Below, piece by piece: positions 13,887-22,335 of a DNA stretch of 41,539 nt. Both the position numbers and the translations under genes were made by a program. Numbering within the stretch: position 1 is the first letter of the stretch; every line of letters starts with the position of its first letter. The DNA is from Roseburia sp. (GTDB taxonomy: Bacteria; Bacillota; Clostridia; Lachnospirales; Lachnospiraceae). The stretch covers positions 1-41,539 of the forward strand of contig JALEKJ010000039.1 in assembly GCA_022771695.1 (NCBI GenBank), in the 5' to 3' direction. The notes under the pieces are model-generated. The model saw only the letters and a list, made by a program, of their open reading frames with translations. It searched no databases and had not been told where the DNA came from.

Positions 13887-15275
13887 GTGGTACATCAATA
13901 TAAATTAAATGGCTTCAATATCGTTTTGGATACCTGCTCGGGCGGCGTTCATGTGGTAGACGAAGTTGCCTATGATATGATTGAATTCTACCCGAAGAAA
14001 AGTGCGGACGAAATTATTACCGAAATGTTAGAAAAATATAAAGACCGCGAGGATGTGACCGAACAAGATTTGCGCCTCTGCATGCAGGATATCGAGACGC
14101 TGGTAGCAAATAAACAGTTATATACAGAGGATACTTTTGAGCCGATGGCGGGTACCTTTAAGGAGCGCTCCGGAAATGTTGTAAAGGCATTGTGCCTGCA
14201 TGTGGCGCATACCTGTAACCTGAACTGCGCTTACTGCTTTGCAAGTCAGGGGAAATACCACGGCGAGCGTGCGCTGATGAGCTTTGAGGTCGGAAAAAGA
14301 GCGTTGGACTTTCTGATTGAAAATTCCGGAAGCAGAAGAAACCTGGAAGTGGACTTCTTCGGCGGAGAACCGCTGATGAACTGGGATGTGGTGAAGGAGC
14401 TCGTGGCATATGCACGTTCCGTAGAGAAAGAGCACAATAAGAACTTCCGGTTCACACTGACTACAAACGGAATGCTCATTGACGACGATGTCATTGATTT
14501 TGCCAACAAAGAAATGAGTAACGTCGTCCTAAGTCTTGACGGAAGAAAAGAAATCCACGACGCAACCCGCGTGGACTATGCCGGAAACGGAAGCTACGAT
14601 AAAATCGTTCCGAAGTTCCAGAAGATGGTGGAATCCCGTGGCGGTAAGAACTACTATATGCGCGGTACTTTTACACACGCCAATCCGGACTTCACCAAGG
14701 ATGTGTTCCATATGGCAGATTTGGGCTTTACGGAGCTTAGCATGGAGCCGGTGGTAAGCGCACCGGACGACCCGATGGCTTTGACGAAAGAGGATTTGGA
14801 GATTGTGAAAGAACAGTATGAAATCCTCGCCAAAGAGATGATTAAGCGAAAAGAAGAGGGACGCGGATTCACATTCTACCACTATATGATTGACCTGACA
14901 GAGGGACCGTGTATCTATAAACGTATCTCCGGCTGTGGTTCGGGTACCGAGTATATGGCAGTGACGCCTTGGGGAGATTTGTACCCATGTCATCAGTTTG
15001 TCGGCGAGGAACGCTATAAGCTGGGTGATATCTGGAACGGTGTAACGAACGAGAATCTTCGCGAAGAATTCCGTAGCTGTAACGCATATGCGAGACCGGA
15101 ATGCGCGGACTGCTGGGCAAAGCTTTACTGCTCCGGCGGCTGTGCCGCAAACGCATACCATGCAACCGGCAGCATCCGCGGAATTTACGAACCGGGATGC
15201 GAGTTATTCCGCAAGCGAATCGAATGTGCAATTATGATTAAAGTTGCGGAAGCTGCCAAAAAGGGAGAGGCATAG
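13887..15275 (+). CDS. scfB: Radical-SAM SCIFF maturase
   Basis: 462 aa, GTG start with AAAGGAG (13874-13880) 6 nt upstream. Residues ~1-85 look like a PqqD-type peptide recognition domain. The radical-SAM cluster motif is C110-x3-C114-x2-C117 (TCNLNCAYC), followed by the GGEP motif (DFFGGEPLMNW). The C-terminal part is a SPASM domain with many cysteines (CGSGTEYM, PECADC, YCSGGCAANAYH, PGCELF) for two auxiliary Fe-S clusters. It installs the thioether bridges in the SCIFF peptide encoded just upstream. The decarboxylase-like gene begins 1 nt after its stop codon, so they are cotranscribed. Confidence 0.95.
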   Translation: MVHQYKLNGFNIVLDTCSGGVHVVDEVAYDMIEFYPKKSADEIITEMLEKYKDREDVTEQDLRLCMQDIETLVANKQLYTEDTFEPMAGTFKERSGNVVKALCLHVAHTCNLNCAYCFASQGKYHGERALMSFEVGKRALDFLIENSGSRRNLEVDFFGGEPLMNWDVVKELVAYARSVEKEHNKNFRFTLTTNGMLIDDDVIDFANKEMSNVVLSLDGRKEIHDATRVDYAGNGSYDKIVPKFQKMVESRGGKNYYMRGTFTHANPDFTKDVFHMADLGFTELSMEPVVSAPDDPMALTKEDLEIVKEQYEILAKEMIKRKEEGRGFTFYHYMIDLTEGPCIYKRISGCGSGTEYMAVTPWGDLYPCHQFVGEERYKLGDIWNGVTNENLREEFRSCNAYARPECADCWAKLYCSGGCAANAYHATGSIRGIYEPGCELFRKRIECAIMIKVAEAAKKGEA

Positions 15276-15276
15276 G

Positions 15277-16641
15277 ATGCAGACGTCGATTGCAGATTTT
15301 GTAAGAGAATATGCAAAAAAAGAAAACAGCCGTTTTCACATGCCGGGGCATAAAGGTCATTCCTTCCTTGGCTGTGAGGCATATGATATCACAGAGGTCG
15401 CAGGTGCGGATGCGCTGTATGAAGCAGACGGCATCATAGCGGAGAGCGAGAAATATGCGACGGAGCTTTTTGGTACGGGCGGGACTTTTTTTTCCACCGA
15501 GGGTTCCAGCCAGTGCATCCGTGCGATGCTGTATTTAGCCATCCACTATCAGGGCGGCGTAGGCAGACCCTATGTGATTGCAGCCAGAAATGCGCACAAA
15601 GCTTTTTTGTATGCGGCAGCACTGTTGGACTTTGACATTGTGTGGCTGTGGCCGGAGGAGATGCACTCATTGTGTAGCTGTCATATCTCACCGGAACAGC
15701 TTGAGGAAGAACTAAAAAGGCACGAGAATCCACCGGCTGCCGTGTATCTGACCAGTCCGGATTACCTTGGAGGTCAGCTTGCGCTCGGAGCGTTGGCAGC
15801 GGTGTGCCATCGTTATCATACCGTTTTGGCGGTAGACAATGCCCACGGTTCTTATCTTCATTTTTTGGAGAAAAAGTGCCACCCAATGGATGTTGGAGCG
15901 GATATTTGTTGCGATTCGGCGCACAAGACATTGCCGGTACTTACCGGAGGCGCTTATCTGCAAATCAGCAAGAACGCGCCGGAATTCTTTCTGCAAAACG
16001 CAAAACAGGCGTTGGCGCTCTTTGGCTCTACCAGTCCGTCATATCTGATTTTGGCATCTTTGGACTTGTGCAATGTCTATCTGGCAGACGATTACAGGAA
16101 GAAGCTGGCTGTTGCCATAGAAAATATTGTAAACGTACGCCAGACGCTTGAAAACGCGGGCTGGGAAGTAGAGAAGACAGACCCGTTAAAACTGACGGTG
16201 CGCGCTCCAAAAGGACGAACCGGACAGGAACTTGCAGAGCAGCTTCGACATAACGGTGTGGAATGCGAATATGCAGATGCGGAGTATATCGTTCTTATGG
16301 CTACTCCGGAAAATACGAAAAAGGACTATGACAGGCTCGTGCAGGCGTTTGGCACGAATTTGTGTGAATACGAGAACAGGGCAATGTTACGTCCGGTACA
16401 GTGCGAACAGAAGTGTTCCGTGAGAGCGGCATTTTTCGCTGCCCATGAGCAGATTCCGGTGCAGGAGGCTGTGGGAAGAATCTGCGGTGCACCGACAGTA
16501 GGTTGTCCGCCTGCGATTCCGATTGTGGTATCGGGAGAGCTGATTGATGAAAATGCGGTGGCGATACTAATACAGTACGAGGTTGAAAATGTGGAAGTGT
16601 TGAAAGACGGTAGTCACATTTCATTGACAGAACAACCTTAA
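15277..16641 (+). CDS. PLP-dependent Orn/Lys/Arg decarboxylase-like protein
   Basis: 454 aa from ATG 15277, chosen over an upstream in-frame TTG at 15244 because the GGGAGAGG ribosome site lies between them. It is a fold-type I PLP enzyme of the Orn/Lys/Arg decarboxylase family: FHMPGHKGH near the N-terminus (20-28), AVDNAHGSY with the PLP-ring aspartate D187 and H190, and SAHKTLPVLTGGA with the Schiff-base lysine K217. Length fits the short Gram-positive (SpeA-like) forms. Substrate (arginine, lysine or other) cannot be decided. Location one base after scfB is notable; a functional link is not established. Confidence 0.88.
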   Translation: MQTSIADFVREYAKKENSRFHMPGHKGHSFLGCEAYDITEVAGADALYEADGIIAESEKYATELFGTGGTFFSTEGSSQCIRAMLYLAIHYQGGVGRPYVIAARNAHKAFLYAAALLDFDIVWLWPEEMHSLCSCHISPEQLEEELKRHENPPAAVYLTSPDYLGGQLALGALAAVCHRYHTVLAVDNAHGSYLHFLEKKCHPMDVGADICCDSAHKTLPVLTGGAYLQISKNAPEFFLQNAKQALALFGSTSPSYLILASLDLCNVYLADDYRKKLAVAIENIVNVRQTLENAGWEVEKTDPLKLTVRAPKGRTGQELAEQLRHNGVECEYADAEYIVLMATPENTKKDYDRLVQAFGTNLCEYENRAMLRPVQCEQKCSVRAAFFAAHEQIPVQEAVGRICGAPTVGCPPAIPIVVSGELIDENAVAILIQYEVENVEVLKDGSHISLTEQP

Positions 16642-16652
16642 AGTGCTACACT
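16624..16652 (+). promoter_or_regulatory. Promoter of the thiamine operon, overlapping the upstream gene end
   Basis: TTGACA (16624-16629), 17-nt spacer, TACACT (16647-16652) with an extended -10 TG (16644-16645). The -35 box lies inside the last codons of the decarboxylase-like gene. A start near 16659 would place the TPP aptamer at the 5' end of the transcript. Confidence 0.6.
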
Positions 16653-16670
16653 TCAAACGAAACAGAAAAA

Positions 16671-16764
16671 GAAACAGGGGAGCTTGTGATAGCAGGCTGA
16701 GAGGAAGTAATCAACTTCGACCCTTTAACCTGATGCGGATAATGCCGCCGTAGGAAGTCACAGC
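16671..16764 (+). ncRNA. TPP riboswitch (THI element) aptamer
   Basis: Conserved pieces in order: GGGGAGC (16677), GGCTGAGAGG, a variable GAAGT/ACTTC hairpin, GACCCTTTAACCTGATGCGG and ATAATGCCGCCGTAGGAAG. This is the thiamine-pyrophosphate-binding RNA. A terminator hairpin follows within 15 nt, so TPP binding should stop transcription before thiW. Confidence 0.95.
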
Positions 16765-16776
16765 TGATTTTTTTCG

Positions 16777-16806
16777 GAGATACCGTATCTGGGTATCTCT
16801 TTTTTG
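16777..16806 (+). terminator. Riboswitch-controlled terminator
   Basis: GAGATACC (16777-16784) pairs with GGTATCTC (16792-16799), followed by a run of Ts, just after the TPP aptamer and before the thiW ribosome site. Confidence 0.85.
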
Positions 16807-16838
16807 TTCCAAATAATTTAACCCAAAGGAGTTATGAC

Positions 16839-17348
16839 ATGAAAAACAATCAGACAAAAAAACTATGCATTGCAGGAATCTTATGTGCCGTGGCGGTAGT
16901 CGGCAGCTTCTTCTCGTTTCCGATATTCGGAAGTAAATGTGCGCCGATTCAACACATGGTCAATATCATCTGCGCGGTTACTTTAGGACCGTGGTATGGC
17001 GTAGGGGTAGCATTCTGCGCAAGCCTCATCCGTAACCTCCTCGGTCTCGGAAGCCTTATGGCGTTCCCGGGCAGTATGTTTGGCGCACTGCTGTGCGGAA
17101 TCGCCTATTGGAAGACCAAAAAACTTTCCGTTACACTGGCAGCGGAAGTGTTCGGAACTGCGATTCTTGGTGGTCTCTGTGCCTATCCGGTTGCGATTCT
17201 TCTTATGGGAAAAAGTGCGGCTGAGATTGCCTTTTATGCATACATTATTCCGTTTTTTGTCTCAACGGCAGGCGGTGCGATACTTTCTGCAGTCTTTCTC
17301 GGTGCATTGCAGAAAACAGGTGTGCTTGCAAGAGTCGCAGAAGGTTAG
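16839..17348 (+). CDS. thiW: Energy-coupling-factor transporter S component ThiW
   Basis: 169 aa, very hydrophobic, with about five membrane segments. It matches ThiW, the substrate-binding S component predicted to bring in the thiazole half of thiamine together with a shared ECF energizing module (not in this window). It follows the TPP riboswitch directly and precedes thiM, the thiazole kinase, which supports thiazole as substrate. AAAGGAG (16826-16832) is the ribosome site. Confidence 0.9.
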   Translation: MKNNQTKKLCIAGILCAVAVVGSFFSFPIFGSKCAPIQHMVNIICAVTLGPWYGVGVAFCASLIRNLLGLGSLMAFPGSMFGALLCGIAYWKTKKLSVTLAAEVFGTAILGGLCAYPVAILLMGKSAAEIAFYAYIIPFFVSTAGGAILSAVFLGALQKTGVLARVAEG

Positions 17349-17360
17349 AGGAGAATGCAC

Positions 17361-18182
17361 ATGTTGAAAGAAATGCTAATAAACGTTCGCAAAAAGAGCC
17401 CGCTGGTACATAATATCACCAACTACGTGACGGTGAATGACTGTGCCAATATTCTTCTTGCCTGCGGAGGTTCACCGATTATGGCAGACGATGTGGAGGA
17501 AGCGGCGGAGATTACCGCAATCTGTGGCGGATTGAATATCAATATCGGAACGCTGAATGCGCGTACGATTCCGGCGATGCATGTGGCAGGAAAAAAAGCA
17601 AACGAGCTTGGACATCCGGTTGTGCTTGATCCGGTTGGGGCGGGGGCATCCACGCTTCGAACCAAGACCGCAAACGACCTGATACGAGAGATTAAATTTA
17701 CGGTAATACGAGGAAACAGCTCGGAAATCAAGACGTTAGCACTCGGAGCGGGAACGACCAGAGGTGTCGATGCAGACATTGCTGACAGCGTTACGAAAGA
17801 CAACTTAGAGCAGGCGGTTGCTTTTGCAAAAGAATTTTCGAAAAAAACAGGTGCAGTTGTAGCAATTACGGGAGCGATTGATATCGTGGCGGACGACAAA
17901 ACGGCATATTGTATCTTTAACGGACATCCGATGATGAGCAGCATCACAGGAACCGGATGTCAGTTGTCTGCACTTACCGCCGCCTATGTTACGGCAAATC
18001 CGGATACACCACTGGAGGCCACGGCAGCGGCTGTCTGCGCGATGGGTATCTGCGGAGAAAAAGCATACAGCCGTTTATCAAAAGAGGACGGTAATGCGAC
18101 TTATCGGAACTATATTATTGACGCAGTCTATCATCTTAGCGGGGAAGAACTGGAACGTCTGGCAAGATATGAGATTCGTTAG
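17361..18182 (+). CDS. thiM: Hydroxyethylthiazole kinase
   Basis: 273 aa. It phosphorylates hydroxyethylthiazole for thiamine salvage. Family blocks: PLVHNITNYVTVNDCAN near the N-terminus, VVLDPVGAGAS in the middle and SITGTGCQLSAL with the active-site cysteine. I chose ATG 17361 rather than ATG 17355: AGGAG (17349-17353) is 7 nt before the former and only 1 nt before the latter. Second gene of the TPP-controlled operon. Confidence 0.96.
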   Translation: MLKEMLINVRKKSPLVHNITNYVTVNDCANILLACGGSPIMADDVEEAAEITAICGGLNINIGTLNARTIPAMHVAGKKANELGHPVVLDPVGAGASTLRTKTANDLIREIKFTVIRGNSSEIKTLALGAGTTRGVDADIADSVTKDNLEQAVAFAKEFSKKTGAVVAITGAIDIVADDKTAYCIFNGHPMMSSITGTGCQLSALTAAYVTANPDTPLEATAAAVCAMGICGEKAYSRLSKEDGNATYRNYIIDAVYHLSGEELERLARYEIR

Positions 18183-18200
18183 ACAAAGAGGAATATAATT

Positions 18201-18842
18201 ATGAAATGTAATTCGGAAATGATGCGTCTCTATGCTGTCACGGACCGGGCATGGACCGGAAGGCAGACGCTTATGGAGCAGGTAGAAGCGGCTATCAGAG
18301 GCGGTGCCACCTGTATACAGCTTCGGGAAAAAGAACTGTCGGAGGATGAATTTCTGGCAGAGGCCATGGAAATGAAAAAACTCTGTGCGCGCTATTCCGT
18401 GCCGTTTATCGTCAATGATAATGTGGAAATTGCGCTAAAGTGCGGTGCGGACGGTATCCATGTCGGGCAGAAGGATATGGAAGCAGGAAATGTCCGTGCA
18501 CTGGTGGGAGATGACATGCTCATCGGTGTCTCCGCGCAGACTGTGGAGCAGGCGCTTGCAGCGGGGGCAGCAGGGGCGGACTACCTCGGCGTCGGAGCTG
18601 TGTTTGGCACGACGACCAAATTGGATGCGAATTCTGTTTCCCATGAGACTGTAAGGAAAATCTGTGCAGCAGTGTCGATTCCCGTGGTTGCCATCGGCGG
18701 CATTAACAGAACGAACCTCATGGAACTGTCGGGCAGCGGTGTCGACGGCGTGGCACTGGTTTCGGCTGTTTTTGCGGCAGAGAACATTGAAAGCGAGTGC
18801 AGAGTTTTGCGTGCGCTTTCGGAAAAGATGGTGCAGCAATGA
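18201..18842 (+). CDS. thiE: Thiamine-phosphate synthase
   Basis: 213 aa, a TIM-barrel enzyme that joins hydroxymethylpyrimidine diphosphate to thiazole phosphate, giving thiamine phosphate. Recognisable blocks: TCIQLREKELSEDE, FIVNDNVEIAL, ADGIHVGQKDM and the phosphate loop PVVAIGGINRTN. Overlaps the next gene by the ATGA pattern (18839-18842), so the HAD phosphatase is translationally coupled to it. Confidence 0.96.
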   Translation: MKCNSEMMRLYAVTDRAWTGRQTLMEQVEAAIRGGATCIQLREKELSEDEFLAEAMEMKKLCARYSVPFIVNDNVEIALKCGADGIHVGQKDMEAGNVRALVGDDMLIGVSAQTVEQALAAGAAGADYLGVGAVFGTTTKLDANSVSHETVRKICAAVSIPVVAIGGINRTNLMELSGSGVDGVALVSAVFAAENIESECRVLRALSEKMVQQ

Positions 18843-19498
18843 AGATAACGGGAGCAATATTTGATTTAGACGGCACGTTGTTAGATTCCATGTTCATCTG
18901 GGATAACGTGGGAGAGCAATATCTTCTTTCCCTTGGCATCCGCTCAAAGAAAAATATAAATGAAATCCTAAAAAATATGAGTCTGGCGCAGGGAGCAGCA
19001 TATATACAAAGGGCATATGGTGTAGAGAAGACGCGCGAGGAAATTATGGCAGGTGTAAATGCCATCGTAGAGCACTTTTATACGGCTGAGGTACAGTTAA
19101 AGGATGGCGCGGCAGAATTTGTGCGGTACCTTGCAGAAAACGGTGTGAAGATGTGTATTGCCACTGCAACAGATGAATATTTGGTGGAAGCGGCACTGGA
19201 CCGCCTTGGCATCAGAAAATACTTTTCGGATATATTTACCTGTAATGGTGTCGGACACGGGAAAGATGAGCCGCACATTTACGAGGCAGCATGCAGACGA
19301 CTTGGAACGTCAAAAGAAAACACGCTCGTGTTTGAAGATGCTATCTATGCGATACAGACAGCAAAAGCCGCCGGTTTTCCGGTAGCAGGCGTCTGTGATG
19401 CGGCAGAAGAAAATCAGGAAAAAATGCAGATGATATGCGATTTTTATATTACAGACTTTACAAGAGCACGGGAGATAGTGTCAAAAATCCGAATATAA
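18839..19498 (+). CDS. HAD-family phosphatase in the thiamine operon
   Basis: 219 aa. HAD subfamily IA hydrolase with all four motifs: DLDGT (D9, D11 near the N-terminus), TATD, GHGKDEP (lysine) and VFEDAIYA (acidic pair). ATG 18839 overlaps the thiE stop; a longer reading upstream would run inside thiE and is unlikely. Placement between thiE and thiD suggests it dephosphorylates thiamine phosphate to thiamine, or recycles another thiamine-pathway phosphate. That substrate is inferred from position only; HAD substrate ranges are broad. Confidence 0.85.
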   Translation: MKITGAIFDLDGTLLDSMFIWDNVGEQYLLSLGIRSKKNINEILKNMSLAQGAAYIQRAYGVEKTREEIMAGVNAIVEHFYTAEVQLKDGAAEFVRYLAENGVKMCIATATDEYLVEAALDRLGIRKYFSDIFTCNGVGHGKDEPHIYEAACRRLGTSKENTLVFEDAIYAIQTAKAAGFPVAGVCDAAEENQEKMQMICDFYITDFTRAREIVSKIRI

Positions 19499-19567
19499 AA
19501 GATTTTTTACATGCAAATCGTGCCTGCGGCTCAAAGTTTGCAGATATTGGAAAGGAGAGAATATCAT

Positions 19568-20362
19568 ATGAAGGCAGCACTTACGATTGCAGGCAGTGAT
19601 TCCAGCGGCGGAGCAGGCATTCAGGCAGATATCAAAACCATGACAATGAATGGTGTCTATGCCATGAGTGCCATCACCGCACTTACGGCACAGAATACCA
19701 CCGGTGTGCAGGGAATTTTTGAGGTGACGCCGGATTTCCTTGGCATGCAGATTGACAGCGTGTGTACGGATATTCGTCCGGATGCCGTCAAAATTGGCAT
19801 GGTATCTTCCGTGGAGCTGATTTCCGTAATTGCCGAAAAACTGACACGGTATCAGATAAAAAATATTGTCGTAGACCCTGTGATGGTGGCAACCAGCGGA
19901 GCAAAACTGATTTCTGAGGATGCGGTTGCCACGCTAAAAGAAAAGCTGCTACCGTTAGCGACCGTCGTGACACCGAATATTCCGGAAGCGGAAGTCATGG
20001 CAGGGCTAGAGATAAAAAGTGCGGACGACATGATACGGGCGGCAGAGTATATCAGCAACACCTATCACTGTGCAGTTCTCTGCAAGGGTGGTCACAGCCT
20101 AAACGATGCAAACGATTTGCTCTATGATAACGGGGAATATCGTTGGTTTTATGGCAAGCGGATTGACAATCCGAACACGCACGGCACGGGATGCACGCTT
20201 TCAAGCGCGATTGCGTCTAATCTCGCCAAAGAACAGAACTTATTTGAAGCAGTGGAGAACGCCAAGGCATATATTTCCGGGGCGCTGTCTGCAATGCTTG
20301 ACCTTGGCGCAGGAAGCGGACCGATGAAGCATGCGTTTGATTTGAAAGAAAAATATTTGTAA
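19568..20362 (+). CDS. thiD: Hydroxymethylpyrimidine/phosphomethylpyrimidine kinase
   Basis: 264 aa from ATG 19568, which follows AAAGGAGAG; upstream in-frame starts lie before this site. It phosphorylates HMP twice to supply ThiE. Ribokinase-fold blocks: TIAGSDSSGGAGIQAD at the N-terminus, VVDPVMVATSG in the middle and NTHGTGCTLSSAIA with the catalytic GTGC near the C-terminus. Last gene of the thiamine operon. No terminator was seen after it; the trp promoter follows within 10 nt. Confidence 0.96.
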   Translation: MKAALTIAGSDSSGGAGIQADIKTMTMNGVYAMSAITALTAQNTTGVQGIFEVTPDFLGMQIDSVCTDIRPDAVKIGMVSSVELISVIAEKLTRYQIKNIVVDPVMVATSGAKLISEDAVATLKEKLLPLATVVTPNIPEAEVMAGLEIKSADDMIRAAEYISNTYHCAVLCKGGHSLNDANDLLYDNGEYRWFYGKRIDNPNTHGTGCTLSSAIASNLAKEQNLFEAVENAKAYISGALSAMLDLGAGSGPMKHAFDLKEKYL

Positions 20363-20370
20363 AAACAGTG

Positions 20371-20398
20371 TTGACATTTAAACTCATTTGAGTATAAT
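20371..20398 (+). promoter_or_regulatory. Consensus promoter of the trp operon with palindromic spacer
   Basis: TTGACA (20371-20376), 16-nt spacer, TATAAT (20393-20398): both boxes are perfect. The spacer carries ACTCA-TT-TGAGT (20382-20393), an inverted repeat that could bind a repressor. Confidence 0.85.
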
Positions 20399-20429
20399 AA
20401 AGAAAGCAATTTAATAAGGTAAACCGTTG

Positions 20430-20699
20430 AAGTGGAGATAAAAATAAAAGGGGCACTTACAGAGAGCCGGGAATGCTGAGAACCGGCAGAATGCTGTTTA
20501 TTAAATGGACCACTGAGGGCATAGTCAAAAGAATCTTAGGATTCCGAGTATTCTATGACGCGAGGGCATGCGTGAGTTGCCGGGAATATGTTGGTATTCT
20601 GATGAGAGTGTGGATTCCACAAAGCAAGGTGGCACCGCGGTATAAATGTATTTTACCGTCCTTGACAATAAGTAAATTATTGTCAGGGACGGTTTTTTT
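20430..20699 (+). ncRNA. T-box leader with Trp (UGG) specifier
   Basis: The T-box sequence AAGGTGGCACCGCGG is at 20626-20640. Upstream stem I has the typical distal part (AGAGAGCCGG ... GAGAACCGGC) and then AAATGGACC, giving a UGG specifier codon followed by A, which fits the trp genes downstream. Uncharged tRNA-Trp should pair with it and prevent the terminator at 20655-20699. Stem positions were assigned by eye. Confidence 0.92.
20655..20699 (+). terminator. T-box terminator
   Basis: ACCGTCCTTGACAATAA (20655-20671) pairs with TTATTGTCAGGGACGGT (20677-20693), one G-U pair, then six Ts. It competes with the antiterminator formed by the T-box sequence. Confidence 0.92.
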
Positions 20700-20874
20700 G
20701 TGCAATGAGAAATCCTTTCCCATTGCACAAAAAGCATTGCGTGCATAGATGCGCAGCTCGCAGAAAGGAAGATTGCCATGAATGGCACTGCTCGCGCGCA
20801 GAGAATCAGCAGAGCTGATTCTCATTTGTATCATAGAAACACACCACACCGCTATCAGGGAATGAGGAGGAAAA
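20694..20874 (+). other. Extra hairpins between T-box terminator and trpE
   Basis: Beyond the terminator, TTTTTGTGCAATG (20695-20707) pairs exactly with CATTGCACAAAAA (20721-20733), so this hairpin takes in the terminator's own T run. TGCCAT-GA-ATGGCA (20775-20788) and GAGAATCAGC-AGA-GCTGATTCTC (20801-20823) follow. None has a T run after it and no gene lies here. The trpE ribosome site is just before 20875. Confidence 0.6.
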
Positions 20875-22335
20875 ATGACGACATTAGAAGAAGCGAGAAA
20901 CATGGCAGCCGGATATCCGGTAGTCCCCATCAGCAAAGAAATCATGGCGGACCGAAAGACCCCGATAGAGGTGCTTGGTATCCTAAAGGGCGTAAGTTCA
21001 CATTGTTACATGTTGGAAAGTGTGGAAAATCAGGAACGCTGGGGACGTTATACGTTTTTAGGGTATGACCCGGTGATGGAGATTACCTGCACAGACGGAG
21101 TGATGACGATTCGCGGTGATGGAAAGGATGACACGAAAAAGGTAGCGCATCCGCGGGAGACACTTGCACAGATATTAAAGGAATACCGTAGCCCAAGGAT
21201 TGCCGGACTGCCGACTTTTACGGGCGGACTGGTCGGATATTTTTCCTATGATTACATCAAGTACGCAGAAGCCTCATTAAAATTGGATGCAGCCGACGAG
21301 GAAGGTTTTAAGGACGTGGATTTGATGCTGTTCGATAAAGTGATTGCATTTGATAACTTTAAGCAGAAAATTGTCCTGATTGTAAATATCAAGACCGATG
21401 AGCTGGAAATCAATTATAAAGAAGCGGAAGCCGAACTCGAAAAGATGGCATCCATGATTCGGGAGGAAACAGCAGCGCCCATTGCGCCCGGAAAACTCAA
21501 ATCCGAGCTGCGAAGACTCTTTGAAGAAGCTGTCTACTGCTCCATGGTTGAGAAGGCAAAAAAATATATCTACGAGGGTGATATTTTTCAGGTGGTTCTG
21601 TCCAACCGCTTGGAGGCGGAGTTTGAGGGAAGTCTTTTCAATGCATACCGGGTGCTTCGGACAACAAACCCGTCGCCGTACATGTTTTATTTCAGTTCGG
21701 ATGACATCGAGGTGGCGGGAGCATCGCCGGAGACTCTGGTAAAACTCGTGGACGGAGTGGTCTATACCTTCCCGCTTGCGGGAACCAGACCGCGGGGAAC
21801 GAATGACGAGGAAGATATGCGTCTGGAAAAAGAACTCTTGGCGGATGAAAAAGAGCTGGCAGAGCACAACATGCTGGTGGATTTGGGAAGAAATGATTTG
21901 GGGAAAATCAGCAAGTTTGGAAGCGTGACCGTGGAAAATTATCTCTCCATTCAGCGATACTCGCACGTGATGCACATCGGCTCTACTGTGCGCGGGGAGA
22001 TACGGGAAGATAAGGGGGCGTTAGATGCGGTGGATGCAGTGCTTCCGGCAGGAACCCTCTCCGGGGCGCCAAAACTTCGCGCGATGGAGATTATCAATGA
22101 ACTGGAAAACTGCAAACGCGGTATTTACGGTGGGGCAATCGGCTATATCGACCTTGCCGGAAATCTTGACACCTGCATTGCCATACGAATCGCATATAAG
22201 AAAAACGGAAAAGTATTTGTGCGTTCGGGCGCGGGAATCGTGGCGGACAGCATCCCACAGAACGAATATCGGGAATGTATCAACAAGGCACAGGCAGTTG
22301 TCAATGCGTTGCTTGCCGGAGAGGAGGAACTATAG
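20875..22335 (+). CDS. trpE: Anthranilate synthase component I
   Basis: 486 aa, normal length. It makes anthranilate from chorismate using ammonia released by TrpG. The chorismate-binding region shows GDIFQVVLSNR, NPSPYMFYF, the TFPLAGTRPRG block, HNMLVDLGRNDLGKIS, PAGTLSGAPK and RSGAGIVADS. ATG follows AGGAGG. First gene of the T-box-controlled trp operon; trpG starts directly after its stop. Confidence 0.97.
   Translation: MTTLEEARNMAAGYPVVPISKEIMADRKTPIEVLGILKGVSSHCYMLESVENQERWGRYTFLGYDPVMEITCTDGVMTIRGDGKDDTKKVAHPRETLAQILKEYRSPRIAGLPTFTGGLVGYFSYDYIKYAEASLKLDAADEEGFKDVDLMLFDKVIAFDNFKQKIVLIVNIKTDELEINYKEAEAELEKMASMIREETAAPIAPGKLKSELRRLFEEAVYCSMVEKAKKYIYEGDIFQVVLSNRLEAEFEGSLFNAYRVLRTTNPSPYMFYFSSDDIEVAGASPETLVKLVDGVVYTFPLAGTRPRGTNDEEDMRLEKELLADEKELAEHNMLVDLGRNDLGKISKFGSVTVENYLSIQRYSHVMHIGSTVRGEIREDKGALDAVDAVLPAGTLSGAPKLRAMEIINELENCKRGIYGGAIGYIDLAGNLDTCIAIRIAYKKNGKVFVRSGAGIVADSIPQNEYRECINKAQAVVNALLAGEEEL

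Noticed and set aside
14529-15161. 210-aa minus-strand frame inside scfB
   Set aside because: Lies wholly within a well-supported gene and has no family features; a codon-usage shadow.
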